From Saturnia japonica (Eukaryota > Arthropoda > Insecta > Lepidoptera > Saturniidae), in assembly GCA_033032175.1 (NCBI GenBank), contig CM065328.1, forward strand, positions 9,548,690 through 9,612,689: a stretch of 64,000 nucleotides of DNA, read 5' to 3'. This document shows positions 11,551 through 24,299 of the stretch, piece by piece (the stretch's first letter is position 1; every line of letters begins with the position of its first letter). The translations under genes were made by a program, and so were the position numbers. The notes beneath the pieces are model-generated. The model was not told the DNA's origin, searched no databases, and saw only the letters and a list, made by a program, of their open reading frames with translations.

Positions 11551-11782
11551 GTCTCCTTTCATTTGACAAATGAAAATCTGAATGAAATGAATCTGAAATG
11601 AATCTTGTTTCGGGTCAGTCACTGCATATCAGTTACGAAAAGGTTTGCAGGTCGTCATGAGAGTAACATCCAGCGATAGATTGCTGATCTCTAGATGGTA
11701 CTCATCATTCCTAGATTATTCTGAGCTTAACAACAGGTACCGTTCCGTCAATTTACCATGCTATATTATAAATATAAATAAA

Positions 11783-12402
11783 ACTAGCTGTGCCCCACGG
11801 TTTTTTTATCCGACAAACACCGCGTCGCCAACGCTCCCGTGCAGCCTTTAATAATTGTTCTTCCCACAAGTACAAATTATTTATATTTTTCATTATCTCC
11901 TAAAGTATGTATCCAAATAACATACTTTAAAGGGCAAAGTTTAACTTCATAAAACTGTCCTCATGATGAAGTAACTTTTGTTCGTAAGAAATAATATACA
12001 ATGCCTAAAAATAATGCCCATAAATCACTTTTTAATTTTCTACAAATGTTTGTCACAATACATATAATTGTGGCTTATGTATAAAAGATAGGCATATACT
12101 ATCGCTGACCTTTTTTAGATATAATAAGGACCCTATTTTTATAGACAATTGTATTTACGTACGACCAATGTAATTACGACAACGCTCGCGGATACAGCAG
12201 TTCGGCAGGGCTGCCACTTCCGACTTAAATCAATATTTAAGGCCAGCTAAGAGTTATATCCTAATGTTAACCTATACTATTCATCGTGAATCTGGCTATT
12301 ATATACAAAAAGAGTTTTTCGAATCCGATTGGTAGTTCCAGAGATTAGCGTGTTTAAAGAAACAAACAAAAAAACTTTTCCGCTTTATTCCATTAGTATA
12401 GA
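11783..12402 (-). mobile_element. Helitron-like element, family A, near full length
   Basis: On the minus strand it starts TCTATACTAATGGAATAAAG, has tcggattcgaaaaactc-like wording near the 5' end, and ends with cgtggggcacag CTAGT. The 620 bp length and block order match the copy at 51231-51867. It has no ORF of note. Confidence 0.65.
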
Positions 12403-12437
12403 TATCATATTGAAACAATAGCAAATCACCCTTAAGT

Positions 12438-12575
12438 TGAAAATCTGTAGCCAAACACCTATAGGTGTATTCCAGCAGCTGCACTCGAGAGCCAGTTTCC
12501 CCACTAGCCTTAGCGTGTTACCATTTTGAGCCACATCGTCACTTATCTGGTGAGATTGTAGCCAAAACGCTAAAC
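12438..12575 (+). mobile_element. SINE family D, 3' part
   Basis: The wording ctgtagccaaacacctatag, gcagctgcactcgagagcca, gtgttaccattttgagccac matches the 3' halves of other family D copies. From 12575 to 13084 only AT-rich DNA is seen. Confidence 0.6.
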
Positions 12576-13083
12576 GCTAAATCACTGTTCTCATTAATCG
12601 CTTTTTCTTATAAATTACGCCATATACCAAAAATTGCCGAATTGTGGGGTATTCAAATGGGATGCGAATTTAATTTGCGTTTTTTTTTATCGCTACTGAG
12701 TTTTCTTGCTCCATATTTACTGTTTGATATTAAGGCTTATAAAAATAAATTGTTTCATTTAACCTAATGGAATTTAAAAAAAATACAGCATTTCTTATAA
12801 ATTTCATTATTAATTTATAGCACTCACTGGATTTAAGCCAAGAGATAATTTTTAATGAATCCATTTATTTCAATTTAATTTCAATTGATATTTTAGAAGT
12901 TTTCTATTGCTACTTTTTTACACAAAGCTTAATTTTCCTCGTTCTTTTCTACTTTGCGGTAGGTAATTTTTTTTTTGTAATTTTTCAATATGTATATTTA
13001 AATATAATGTTATATTAAACTAAATCATCAAAACGAGTAAACAAAAAATCGTTACATAAAAAAGTTATCAAAAATATTAAATA

Positions 13084-13300
13084 TCAGCTGTGCCCGCGGT
13101 TCCCCACGTGGATATGACGTAGCAATTATTTAAGTTACCAATTATTTTATATCATAATTTTTGGGGTTAATTTGGTTTTATAGCTTACGAGGAATGACAT
13201 ATACTTCCCATATATAACATTTCATTAACATCGGTTCAGCCGTTTTGTCAGATAAAATTGAGAGTAAGAAACGGACAGACAAACATTTGAAATGTTAAAT
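13084..13300 (-). mobile_element. Helitron-like family B relic
   Basis: It begins on the + strand with cagctgtgcccgcggttccc and ends with acggacagacaaacatttga, the reversed order of family B. The middle is divergent. From 13300 to 13870 nothing is recognised. Confidence 0.45.
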
Positions 13301-13871
13301 TTTTGTTTAGAGTCCTCTATAAGAATATCTTTTAATAGTAAAAAAGCTATAGGCAAAAAATTAAAAAAAAAAAAAAGTTTAAACAGATTAAAATTCTATT
13401 ATTTTTAAAAGACTGTTCTCAGTATAAATTACCCAATAGTTTTGATACGAATCTGTAAACAAGTACAGTAAGGGTAGATCGAAGAGATAGCATTAAAAAC
13501 TGTTTAACATTTGCACCAAGCGTCCCTCGATATGTAGTGGTGTTTCAATTAATTCGCCACCAACCCGTAATGCTATTAAATATTACGCACCCTTATATTA
13601 GATGGTCAAGAGCGACATGTGGATTCTTTATGCTTTTGTAAATTGATTTTTTGACAACACTTTCAACAACAATTTAAAATTTATTAGATCGTGTATTAAG
13701 TAATTATTATCATTCAAGCTTTTTGTTTCCTTTCCTTAATCTCATGTTAGCTACTGAAAAGCAATTTAGATAAACTGACTATGGTCGTAAGTAATTTCTG
13801 CAAAACTATACCAGGCTTTACGAAGTTATTGTTTTTTTTTTTTTGTTAATATAGGTATCACATATCTGAAA

Positions 13872-14148
13872 TCCAAGCCTTAAGAATAGCAAGACTTAAG
13901 AGATAGTAGGTGGGGTACGAAGTTTGTAGGACGGATAGCCGATGGGGTCAAAGAGATTTCGAGTGGCGGCCACGTAGCGAAAGACGTAGTGTGGGCAGAC
14001 CCGCCAGAAGATGGACCGACGTCTGGTATAGGTTGCGGGAACCCGCAAGATGCAAGCAGCAAAAGACCGGTCGTCGTGTTGAACTTTGTCGGATGCCTCT
14101 GCCCAGCAGTAGACGTCTATCGGTTGAAATGATGATGATGATAGCATG
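13872..14148 (+). mobile_element. RTE-type LINE 3' end with GAT tail, copy 3
   Basis: The clearest copy of this family. One frame contains RWGQRDFEWRPRSERRSVGR followed by PARRWTDVW, the C-terminal block of RTE LINE proteins, and the DNA ends cagcagtagacgtctatcgg and ttgaaatgatgatgatga, a GAT-repeat tail. Confidence 0.75.
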
Positions 14149-14267
14149 TCTGAAATAACAGGTCTCATGGCGGCAGTGGTAGTAAGCTCTACTATTGAGA
14201 CGAGAGGTCACGGGTTGTGTGTCTAGGTATTATATATCATCGTTCCATTAATACGTGAAGCAAAACT

Positions 14268-14575
14268 TTGTACCGCTTTTTAAGCGTATTGCGTGCACGA
14301 AAGACTGTGAGCAAAATTTCATGATTAAAGTTTAAATGGAGAAGGATTGCAGAAAGCTAAAATTTATCTATAATATCTGTTACTAATATATTAAATTAAA
14401 TAAATGAATACTGCGAATCCTAATACGACCAGTGCCATTGAATTTAGATAGCCTAAAGTATTGACATTGTCACTCAATAAAAAGTGACAGCCAGTGATAT
14501 AATATTAATTTTTTGTTTAGGTTCATTCTGCAAATGTCAAACAGAAATTAGTCTATGATTAAAAAGTCGCTGTGA
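14268..14575 (+). mobile_element. Helitron-like element, family I, copy 1
   Basis: Shares ttaagcgtattgcgtgcacg, ctataatatctgttactaat and attgacattgtcactcaat with 37395-37725, and part with 28070-28265. The other two copies end in a hairpin with gaccg CTAGT; here the end is altered. Confidence 0.55.
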
Positions 14576-14668
14576 GGTGTGAGGTGAGGTATATCAGATG
14601 AATCCCATAATACAAGCTATGTTTGGTTTGCTATTAAATGGTAAAGTTTTGTGAAATTGTAATAAATA

Positions 14669-14926
14669 TCTAAATATATATTGAAGAGAGCCGTGACTGC
14701 CTGACTGACTGATTGACTGATCTATAAACACATAGCTCAGAGAACGGATTGGGCTGAAATTTAGCATACAGATGATTATTATGACGCAGTCATCCACTAA
14801 TATTGAACGGATTTTTGAAAACTCAACCACTATATGTGTGTAACGAAGATTGAAAATTTGTATGAAGGAATCATACAAGTTGCTCGAATAAATTTAAATC
14901 GGGTGAAACCGTGGGGCACTGCTAGT
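14669..14926 (+). mobile_element. Short Helitron-like element ending CTAGT
   Basis: It starts TCTAAATATATATTGAAGAG and ends gaaaccgtggggcactg CTAGT. The 3' hairpin is like family A, but the interior (gccgtgactgcctgactgac) is different. From 14930 to 15690 nothing is recognised. Confidence 0.5.
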
Positions 14927-15689
14927 TAATAGATAGAAGGCGAATAAAAATTGTCACATTCAAATGGTTTAAGTGGCGTACAACAAGGTCCGCTTCGGTC
15001 CCCACAACTCTTCATATTTTCCCTTTGTAAACGAAATGCAACAAATGTCAACGTCCCTCTAAGCCTATTACTAAGGGATTATCAGTAATGAAATATCTTT
15101 AATCTGTATTAGTCTGAGGTTGCCGTCCGCATATTCTTGTCATTCACGGCATGCCCATTGCCCACTTAGATTGAATAGTTTTTCCTTTCTGTTCAGATTA
15201 AACGTTATTACTGAATTGATTGCTTTTCTACTTCTTGTTGTGACTGGCCTCACTTTCTTAGCGGTTTTCTTATTTATTTTATTGAGATATAAAAATTGAT
15301 CTTACAGCTAACAAAACAAAACATATTATAAAGGGAAATCTATATAAAATAAAACGATAATGGCAATATGCGCACAAAAATCAGAAACTACTGTATATAT
15401 GATATTTTATTTTTGTTGTACTCCTTAGATAGGTTTTTGGTCCTTTATTAAAAAAATATCACGATGTCTTCATAAATAGTTCTCTAGTTGAACCGTAGAC
15501 ATGACATAACATAACATAGTAACATAAGAAATAATAAGTAGGTACTTCTATTGTATTTATAAGTTATATGAAGTTATAGTAATTGTATTAATTATTTTAC
15601 TTTAGAATTAATTCCCGTGCGGTGCGCAACCCGGGTAATTTTTTCATTCTACCTGCAACACTGAATTCAGCGTATATAATAGCCCTCTA

Positions 15690-15790
15690 ACATGTATGGC
15701 AAAAAAAGTCCGGTGAAGCTGTAAAAGCCCACTGCGGCTCTGTTTTTGTATAGGGCCACTAGGGCTAACAGTATAGTCGGTCAGAAAAAA
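15690..15790 (-). repeat. Interspersed repeat J, copy 1
   Basis: It shares the ggtgaagctgtaaaagccca and gggctaacagtatagtcgg blocks with 19740-19805, and the reverse of them with 57715-57785. Function unknown. Confidence 0.45.
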
Positions 15791-16379
15791 AGGCAATTGG
15801 CAAGGTTGTATAATAAGAGATAAAGCATCATGTATATATTTTCTCAAGTAATTAATTCGTCCAAGCATTCGTTGTTTAATAATAAAAAATAATTTGACTG
15901 TAACTTGTAAATTAAATGTAATTGTTCTAAAATGTGGTTTAGATAACCTTATTACAATAATTTAATGTACGACAAACATCGCCAAAGCACCCGTGTATAT
16001 AATTTTTTATACTTTATGAAAACTGTTGATATTTTTAGAGGAATAAATTAATTTTTCAAATTATAATATAGCCTATGTTACTAGCTGATACTGTAGCTTT
16101 ATATTGGTGAAAGAATTTTTAAAATCGGTCCAGTCGTTTTTGAGTTTATCCATTACAAAGAAAACAAAAAAAAAAAACAAAAATCAATTCTTTTCTCTTT
16201 ATAATATTGGTATAGATTTAAATAAAATACAAGCATATTATCTGGATTATTATATGGAAATGATAATATGTAATTTTACCTTTTTAGTAATTGTTCTATT
16301 GGCGTTCTGTATGTATAAAAATAAAATTAAATGTATAAAAATATTTAATATTTCTCTGAAACTGGCACTTTGTTTACAG

Positions 16380-16483
16380 ATGTCAGGCGGGTACAGGCAG
16401 ATGCGTTGTCGACAAAGCCCACAGAAACCAGTGCCAAGCTTGCCGGCTGAAAAAATGTCTTACTATGGGAATGAACAAAGATG
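16380..16483 (+). CDS. Hr51: Hr51 exon 3: second zinc finger
   Basis: The acceptor is ctttgtttacag and the donor gtaagt. The first base completes the Arg codon of exon 2, and the final g begins an Ala codon. It encodes the second C4 finger: Cys82, Cys89, Cys99 and Cys102. Six residues lie between the first two cysteines (CQAGTGRC), one more than in most receptors; such a lengthened D-box is a known trait of the NR2E group and alters dimer contacts. [16 protein letters not shown] and MGMNKD follow, as in PNR and Hr51. The exon lies about 9.6 kb from exon 2 and 22 kb from exon 4. Confidence 0.97.
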
Positions 16484-16799
16484 GTAAGTTGTATGGAAAA
16501 CTTTACATAAACGACACCAGGATAAATAACTGAGCAATAAATTCTAAATAATACAGCATTTTATAAATATTTGTAAATTGTAATATTATTAATTTGTTTA
16601 ATTGTTTTTTTTTTATTGGTCTACAAAACACTACATTTTAGGTATATACTTAGAAATGAGCAATATTGAAAAATCATGCGATGATTGCACTCTTCTAGAT
16701 GTGGACACAGCATGCACGTAAGATAAAGAAAAAGACATTAGGCGGTACAAAAAAAATAAACTAATCCATAATAAAACTAAGAACCTATAAATTACATTA

Positions 16800-17292
16800 T
16801 TTAAGTGAGTTAAGATTATTTTTAATAGTGGTAACAGAATCTGAAAATATACCGATGTCTGTGCGAACAGCGTTACAGAAAGAGGACATACGATATACTG
16901 GGGAATGTCGACCGATATTGGTTCTGCAATGAGACAAGTAAAGTTTTTCTGCTGATGCAGGCGACTGTCCAACGTAGAATCGCAAAGTTCAAGCGTTTAA
17001 TAATGTAGGAGAAGTCTGTGAAACTATGTAGCAAATTAAAAAGAAACAAGATGTCAGAGTTCCTTCTACGAGTACGAAGTGGCATAACTTTGTAATAAGA
17101 GAGGTGTTCTTCGTTAGTTTTCAAGTTATGACATTTGTAATCAGAATATGCCAAGTGGTACATGAAGCGCTTTTGTACTCGTTCAATTCTGTCAGAATGT
17201 ACTTGGTAGCAAGGATTCCAAACAGGACTATTGTATTCTAAAATGCCGCGTAGAATAGTTTTGTAAATTATTGTCGTAAACGACGCGACCAC
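16800..17292 (-). pseudogene. LINE reverse transcriptase C-terminal fragment (CR1/jockey group)
   Basis: A 139-codon minus-strand frame has IYKTILRGILEYNSPVWNPC and SDRIERVQKRFMYHLAY, the region after the catalytic motif in CR1/jockey-type LINEs, then MPLRTRRRNSDILFLFNLLH. The catalytic core and 5' ORF are missing. A second frame continues to about 16797, so there is at least one frameshift. It sits 0.3 kb after exon 3. Confidence 0.75.
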
Positions 17293-17299
17293 ATATACC

Positions 17300-17465
17300 T
17301 GTTACACCCCCATACTGGTCCCGTTCTAGGATCTGTCAGTAATAAATCGGCTTGGAGCTATATCTATACTGGACATTATTTTTAAATTGCATAGTTCTAC
17401 ACAAAAAAAAAACGCTGGGGGTTCCCTGTCAGGGACGGTAGTCTTCTGCTCGAATCTCGATACTC

Positions 17466-17496
<31 letters not shown>

Positions 17497-18580
17497 CTCT
17501 AATAAAATATAATAATTAATAGTTTATTATGGACCATGGTATAAGCAAACAATTTAAATTAAAATACAGTTTAACATGGGTTTTAGTAGACAATACTTAA
17601 GCATTTATACTGGCATGTAATAATATTTAAAAATATATAGAAAGATAAATTCAAAGTGTTCCGTTACAAAAGTATTTAGGTTTTGTTCGATAAATTCGAT
17701 TAATTATAGATAAAGTTTATATCATAATGCTGCATTAATTGTTAGAAAGCTGCGAGCATAGATTCAAATTGGTTCTATTAAACCATATTTTAAAATAGTT
17801 ACTAATTATACCACACAGTTATAGTAAATTACAATAACATGAATATTTGAAAACGAATAATTATAAATAAAATATAATAATGCATACTCCATACCGCATA
17901 TCAGTCCTAAAGCGAACATTTTTGCACGCAGCCGAAACATCCGGGCTTATTATTTTTCTTAATTCATATTCTATAATCTAAGAGACAGAGAGAAAGAGAG
18001 AGAGAGAAAAACAAGTTGCATGGAGGGTACATAACGCTTTTCCCTTACGTTACGATTTCTACAAAGTACTTTGTTCCAAAAAAACATTCAAAATTCCTAT
18101 CGAATGCGTATTTCCAAAAAATCTCCAAAATCCATTATTTAGGAATTTTGATTCTGAATTAGTTAAAAGTTTTAATTTATCAGAAAGACCTTGTATAATA
18201 TCTATCAAAAGTAATTTAAATATTGAAAAGATTCCCTAATTTCCCACGGCCGTTAAAATCCCCATTCTAAATATGTCATAACCTAGTCATAACATGGAGG
18301 CAGCAAATCTGCGCTACCCATCCTGTCGCACGCACCGGTTAGAGCCAATTAGGTGGAATGTAATTGACGTAGACAATAAAACGATTATTCCTAGAGGGGG
18401 ATATCAACGTATTAATGCATTCGGCTGCTTTTGTTGTGTATGTTCATGACTAAAAGTTTAGAGGTCTGGTTGATAAAGTCAATCCTTCATACCGTGATCT
18501 ACTGTAAGTTCTGAAAGTGACTAACAATACAACTTTTATTGAATCAACAATTAATGTATTGTGGTTCACACTTTAAGTGA
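17300..18580. other. Intron 3 stretch with simple repeats only
   Basis: A (CA)n run lies near 17467-17497 and an AG-rich run at about 17988-18010. The rest is AT-rich with no recognised gene or repeat. Confidence 0.5.
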
Positions 18581-18760
18581 AACTAAGGTACTGTCTCCTG
18601 GCCAGTGTGTTCCCTTCTTTGTACTTCATATACTTCAAAAATAACGCGAAGAGACATTTGAGTAAGCCAGCATTTGTAAATCTGACGGTAGTCGCTGATG
18701 TTATTGAATTGCACCGTGCTTACTATCACTGGTATAGTACCGTCACTTAGCTCTGCTGAG
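18580..18760 (+). repeat. LINE 3' region, family K relic
   Basis: The blocks gaagagacatttgagtaagc and gttattgaattgcaccgtgc correspond to 8880-9000. No open coding frame survives. Confidence 0.4.
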
Positions 18761-18889
18761 ATAAAAAATATGAAAAGGTTAGGATTAAGGGTATTATCCA
18801 AACTGCAATTGTATTCGAATACAGTCAGAACCAGGCTTATTTTAATTTACATTCATATACTTATGCTATTTGTCTCTATGTTGTGGACA

Positions 18890-19035
18890 CATGTTATGTG
18901 TAACACAAGGGAAGTGGATTGTAATAACTAAAAACATGCATTTTCAGTGGCAACAAAAACTGAGTTCTAATAAGGGAGTCACCAATTTTTCAGAGCGTTG
19001 TTTGAACTTTGAAAATTAGAAAAATATTATATCCA
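18890..19035 (+). repeat. GAA-tail repeat (family L), degenerate copy
   Basis: It shares acacaagggaagtggattgt, aataagggagtcaccaat wording with the copies at 49331-49607 and 62537-62948. The 5' end and tail are lost. Confidence 0.45.
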
Positions 19036-19299
19036 TGTGACTTTTGCATAATTGTGTATAAACACAGGTTGCTATAAAATAAGAAGACGGCACAACAAAA
19101 AGATTCGGTCCGTGTACCTTTGTTGTACCCTTTAGATTTAAACAAAGTGATAAAGGTATAAGTATGGGATCTGCAACATAAAGTGATTTGTTAGTGGTGC
19201 TTTTAAAGTCGATTCTTTTTCTACCGTCTTACAACCTGTTTTTAACATAGGTAGGTACCCATATTTTTCCAGGAATGTGTCACGATAAAGCAACGATTT

Positions 19300-19550
19300 T
19301 TTGGAGCGCTTGGTCTTGCAAGGAAAGGTGGAAGAAACATGAATCCACGGAAGAGCACCCATGTGGTGGACCGATCAGATTCGGGGCAGTTCATTGCATG
19401 AGTGCTCTATACTATCGGCCGATCGAGACGGATGGATAGATATCGTGAGGCATGTTTTGATGGTCCCCGATCATAATTCACGAGCACGACCACTCAATCA
19501 AGGGTGAAACGACTGAGAAGAGAAGGCCTATATTGTTTAATGCAAGACAG
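19300..19550 (+). mobile_element. RTE-type LINE 3' fragment
   Basis: The blocks gtggaccgatcagattcggg, gatcgagacggatggatag and gaaacgactgagaagagaag correspond to the RWTDQIR and final Arg-rich region of a moth RTE-type LINE. The repeat J copy at 19740-19805 follows. From 19810 to 20215 nothing is recognised. Confidence 0.5.
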
Positions 19551-19739
19551 AAAGTTTCCTACCTCCCAGAAGTCAGGAATATGTACAGTTAGTTAGATTA
19601 AATTTTACGAATATGTAATTAATTTCTGATCGCGATTTATTTGCATGTATGACAACAGCCCAAGTGAATCTTCGATCACTTTGGTACCCTTGAGCTTATT
19701 GCCTCGCCTTCGTGGCTGAATGCCTTCCACGCTCGCTCT

Positions 19740-19805
19740 CAAGCCCGGTGAAACCCTCAAAGCCTCTAATGGCTCCATAGCCCTTAAGGCTAACAGTATA
19801 GTCAG
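19740..19805 (-). repeat. Interspersed repeat J, copy 2
   Basis: gcccggtgaaaccctcaaag and aaggctaacagtatagtcag match repeat J at 15690-15790. Confidence 0.4.
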
Positions 19806-20214
19806 TGCGAAAAAATAAAAGAAAGTTCATTTATAGTAAGAGAAAATTTCAAACATCATAATTTATTTAACGCAATATTTTCTTACAAAGTATCTATTGC
19901 ACAGTTTGGTGAAAAAAGTACATCGAAATCATAAAGATATACCGTTAAAACTCCATAACAACCGCCTTCGTGCTTAGAGATAGAACATTTAAATTATTGC
20001 GCCAAATCTTTTACATCTCACTAAACTAACAAACGTATGCATGACTTAACTCGAAAAATAAAAAATACAACATTTGCACAGCAACTAAGCCATAATTTGT
20101 ATACTAAACGTCGTTGACACGTGGCGACGCGTGCCCCATTGAAAGATTTCCAACCCTATTTTGTTCGCACTAGAAACACCGACGACTTATTTAAATGTTT
20201 TAATTGTTGAGATG

Positions 20215-20545
20215 GATTTGTGGTGTAACTAGAATGTATAGAATTAGGAATGAGTATATCATAGGAAGTAGGATAATATTACGAGTAACAGAGAAGTTGA
20301 GGAGAAATAGGTTGGCGTGGTAAAGACAATGAAGAGAGATGAAAGTCATATAACTAGAAGAATGTTAAATGTGCATGTGAATGTAGGTGTAGAGGAACAC
20401 CGAAGAAGGTATGAATGGATTGTGTGAGGTAATTATATATGTATAAAAGAAGTAAATACTGAGAGGGCAATTGATATAGGAGAATGGAAGAAGAAAATAT
20501 GTTGTGTCGACCCTATTTAACTGGGATGAGGCATGAAAAATAAAA
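20215..20545 (+). mobile_element. RTE-type LINE 3' fragment, degenerate
   Basis: DNA blocks correspond to the RNEYIRG, EKLRSNRLAWYGH and RGTPKKV-like part of RTE proteins, then the 3' ending gttgtgtcgaccctatttaa. Many stops. The tail wording recurs at 22130-22190 (tttgtgccgaccctacttag). Confidence 0.6.
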
Positions 20546-20559
20546 ATTGTGGTATCTTT

Positions 20560-21480
20560 TAACGTACAAGCTAACTTTAAACTTATCTATTAACGTGAGT
20601 TCTTAAGACATTATAAATAAAACTAAAATAAAGATAATTGAAATATGATTATTTTTCACGAACTGGTATTCTGATTCAGCAAACAGTCAATGAAAGTACC
20701 TATATATTAAGATTAACTTTAAGATTTCCGTAGTAAATATAAGCTGTAAAAATAAATGAAAAGCTCTTAACTCTACATAACAAATAAATAAATATATGTT
20801 GTTATTACTTAACTAATCTGAAAATGTTAGAAATGCACTGTATTTTAATATTTTTACATTAGAGTTTAATAAAGAAAATTTTTATATTTTACAAGATTTG
20901 CATTAATTTATGAATTGAAGAACTCATATACATATTGTAATTTATGCCTTAATGCCAAGAGGTTTTTTTTATAAAACCGCTGGATACTGAAGGACGAAAA
21001 TCGTTTTAGGTAGTGCACATAGAAGAATTATCAGGACATACGAACACAGACGCTGTAATCTCTAGATTCGAGTGTAATGTATAAACATTCTTCACAGCCA
21101 AGAGTATGTATACTCGTTAAATGCAAAACTAAAACACTGAGAAAACTTTTCGTCAATTATTTCGCAAAATTAATAACCACAGCCTATAATGCCCTAAAGC
21201 CGAATTTAATAATTCGCACACCGCTGCTCGACCACACCCCTGCTGTAATGAGTGACAAATTCCCACAAACAGATAATTAAGCAAAAACTACAAAGCTAAC
21301 GCCCGAAGGCGTTCACGCAGCACATTCAAATGAGCGGATCCCCTGCCAAGTGGAACGTTAAACCGCACGTCGCGACTCAATTTTATAACAGTTCTTATCT
21401 CGTATTATTGTTGAATAATACTCTATGTATTGTTTAAAATGGCATCTGCTTTACTTGACTTAGTCCAGCGGTTTCGGCCA
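20560..21480. other. Intron 3 stretch, no recognised feature
   Basis: Mostly AT-rich. The part from 21040 to 21400 is less AT-rich and repeat-free by eye; a frame at 21077-21280 has no known domain. It could hold conserved regulatory DNA but nothing shows this. Confidence 0.4.
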
Positions 21481-21790
21481 CGCAAGTTAAGCAAATTTTA
21501 TTGTCGAAAGGGTATTTTAGGGTGAATCATTACGTAAATAAGGGTAATGCCTGGAAGTGACTCTTTTTTTCTCTCTCTCTCTCTCTGTTCACCCATTAAA
21601 AATGATAATAAGTGTAAATAATACAAATTCTGTAGAGATAATACAAACATGTTGATAAACCCGTTTTGAGTACCTATTTTGCTGATTCTTCTCGATGATT
21701 GGGATGTTTGTCGAACCGGTGGCAGCATTTTAACATTCAAAAGTATCTTGTGATAGACTATATTGAATAAAAATATTTTGATTACAAATA
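21480..21790 (-). repeat. LINE 3' region, family N, copy 1
   Basis: Shares gttaagcaaattttatt, ggaagtgactc, a CT-rich run, ctgattcttctcgatgat and gaaccggtg with 48010-48270. Probably the 3' end of a LINE on the minus strand. Confidence 0.45.
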
Positions 21791-22059
21791 TACGAAATAT
21801 CATACCATAAACCAGAAACTTGAATTTTTGGGACGATGAGTGTCTTGAAATACAAGTTTAATATAGATTATTCTCAAAAACCACATAGTTTCTATTCCTT
21901 GTTAATTTTAATCTATTTACAGGTACGCACCAATGTAAGTATTATATATATTATTGCGCTTATTATATTACCCTTTAATAACTTATTTACAACGAGCTGA
22001 ACAACCACTTAATAAGATAGTAGTGGAAGGCCTTAAGGGCAATGGAAGTAGCTATTAAC

Positions 22060-22190
22060 TATCGTTACCTAGACACAATCATGGAGATCCCGAGGAGAAT
22101 GTACGACACTAAGCCGAGTCTCAGTTCACAACATGAATGAAGAAAACATTTTGTGCCGACCCTACTTAGGTGGACAAGTGCAAGTAAAAG
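22060..22190 (+). mobile_element. RTE-type LINE 3' tail remnant
   Basis: tacctagacacaatcatgga-like wording and tttgtgccgaccctacttag match the extreme 3' end of the fragment at 20215-20545. Confidence 0.4.
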
Positions 22191-22439
22191 TTAGTACCTA
22201 TATCCAACAACTCTCAAATAATGAAATAAATAAAATATATAGACACGACTCTAACTGATGCAAATTTATTTTTATTGCTCATGATAAAGCAATCGTTGAA
22301 TAAAGTAAAATTAACTTCAGATTTCACCTCGTCAATAAGGAAGTTAGACCAAAAACCCCATCAAACTTTTTCATTCACATTACCATAACATAAGAACACA
22401 CGGCATTGAAACGTTGATCCAATTTAACGGGAAAAGTGT

Positions 22440-22690
22440 CGAAAAAGATTGTACACAACGTAAGTCAGTAATAAGGCCCAGAATGCCGCCCTGCGGCACA
22501 CCAAACTCACAACGCCTTCATCACTTTAAGCTTTATATTATTTTGCTCTCGGGGTCTCTCCAGTGAAAAGGAATGCGTAATTTGGTTACACTTTGAGATG
22601 TCGACGCGACAATCAAATTATTCTCGGATGCTCGGTGCCGCTTCACCTTGTCAAAAGCCTCTGAGTGTTCGTCGGATGAAATTAATTAAC
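22440..22690 (-). pseudogene. LINE reverse transcriptase core fragment
   Basis: On the minus strand the reading has SEAFDKV and, after broken sequence with stops, GVPQGGILG. These are two conserved reverse-transcriptase blocks of non-LTR elements (AFDKV and GVPQGSILGP). The spacing is compressed, so the copy is degraded. From 22700 to 23990 only AT-rich DNA is seen. Confidence 0.65.
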
Positions 22691-23989
22691 GAATCCCCTG
22701 TTATTACAAATTTGTTTATTTGTATCCATGTTAACAATAATGAAGTAACAAATAATTAACGCATTTGAAAAAGGTAAATGACAAGTAATTTATAAGAATA
22801 CAACGTTTAATAATCCTAACTACAAACTATATTTCCTCTGCTGTAGTTGTGAAAGATACGACATTAGGACGACTATAAACTTCACAAAATTCACGGCTGG
22901 CAAACAAATTTCAAATTCTAAGAAATATTATATTTAAAGAGGAAGAACTAATAATTGCAATAACATATTACAATACACATGAAAATGTCCTAATACTTGC
23001 TAACGTGTGTTATTTATATATAATTTATGCATTTATATGCATGATTTAAAATTTTGAATCGTTCATACCGAGCAACTTGCAAATTTGCTCGATGGTGTAG
23101 AAGATTACAAATGAAAAAATTAACGGTCTTTACACTTATATAGAAAAGTTAACATATATACTATATTATATGAATGGTGACAGATTGCATTACTAGTGGA
23201 TTGAATATTTATTTATTTATAAAAATAGACTGCTACAGAGAAATCTGAACTTATACTAAAAATTTAAGTATATATATATAAAATGATAGAATTTGAACTC
23301 CGATTATAGCGACGCACAACATTTTCTTAATAAATTGGTATCAATCAGTAACACAATAATAATTTACAGTTTACTTAAACATATCTGGAGGTAACAACAT
23401 AAATTACTATTATTGTTATTATTTGTTAATGGTGTACCTTAGTTTATTTTAAAATATATACCAAGTGTTGATAATATTCTTATACAAAAATTGAATCAAT
23501 CAGGTATGAAAGTAGAAAGCAGAGAATTAAAGATTCATTAATAAATTAAATGCTAATGGTGATGATTTAGCGTTTTAAGCCGAACTCATGCTGTGTTCTT
23601 AAGAATGTAAAGCTCAGTCTTACGCGGTACAGTAGCGCTGAAAACTGTTTATAACATTTTCATATTACCTATAATCAATCTATAATTAACTTACTAACAT
23701 TTATTAATGAGAGTAGAGTAATTGGGTCAGCAATCTCATACATGGTAATTTGTTTCCGCATAAAGATGTAAGACGAGAAGGAGACAAACAATTTTAGGAC
23801 TGTGTTGGGGAATAATGTTATTTATCGTCTCAGAATTTTTTTTTTGTTATTAGTTTTTGAACTTTTTTCATATAAGTTTGAAACTGGTTCAATATGACAT
23901 CCCATAATAACTACTCGATGTATGTCTGTCTCTAGGACATTGTATTCGCATTTGCAGAACTGGATCTCTATCGTGTCCGATCACCACTT

Positions 23990-24245
23990 TTAATCGAAGT
24001 GATCTCTAAATCCACAATAGTGTTTTCGGCGGGATCTTGATCTGTGATGTAGATGATGATGATACTTTGCGTATTATAGTATGGTTATTGTGCACAAGTG
24101 GAGTAAATTAAAAATTAACAAGGAGCATGAATTTTAAGTTGTCTCAAAAACTCCCTAAAATGTCCAAGCAAGGATACCACCATTTGGCTCGAGCGTTGTT
24201 AAGCTTTGAAGATTAGACAAATATTTATTGTATGTAACCTAAAAT
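23990..24245 (+). repeat. GAA-tail repeat (family L), copy
   Basis: It opens ttttcggcgggatcttga and later has gcacaagtggagtaaatta and aaaaactccctaaaatgtcc, in the same order as 62537-62948 read in reverse. The tail is missing. Confidence 0.55.
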
Positions 24246-24299
24246 ATGAAACAAAATATAATTATAAACCCATAGCATATGTAGTGGTATAGCATTTTC

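Noticed and set aside
16104..16487. A 127-codon frame running into Hr51 exon 3
   Set aside because: Its N-terminal part is AT-rich intron with no domain; only the part after the acceptor at 16379 is exon, where this frame happens to coincide with another reading.
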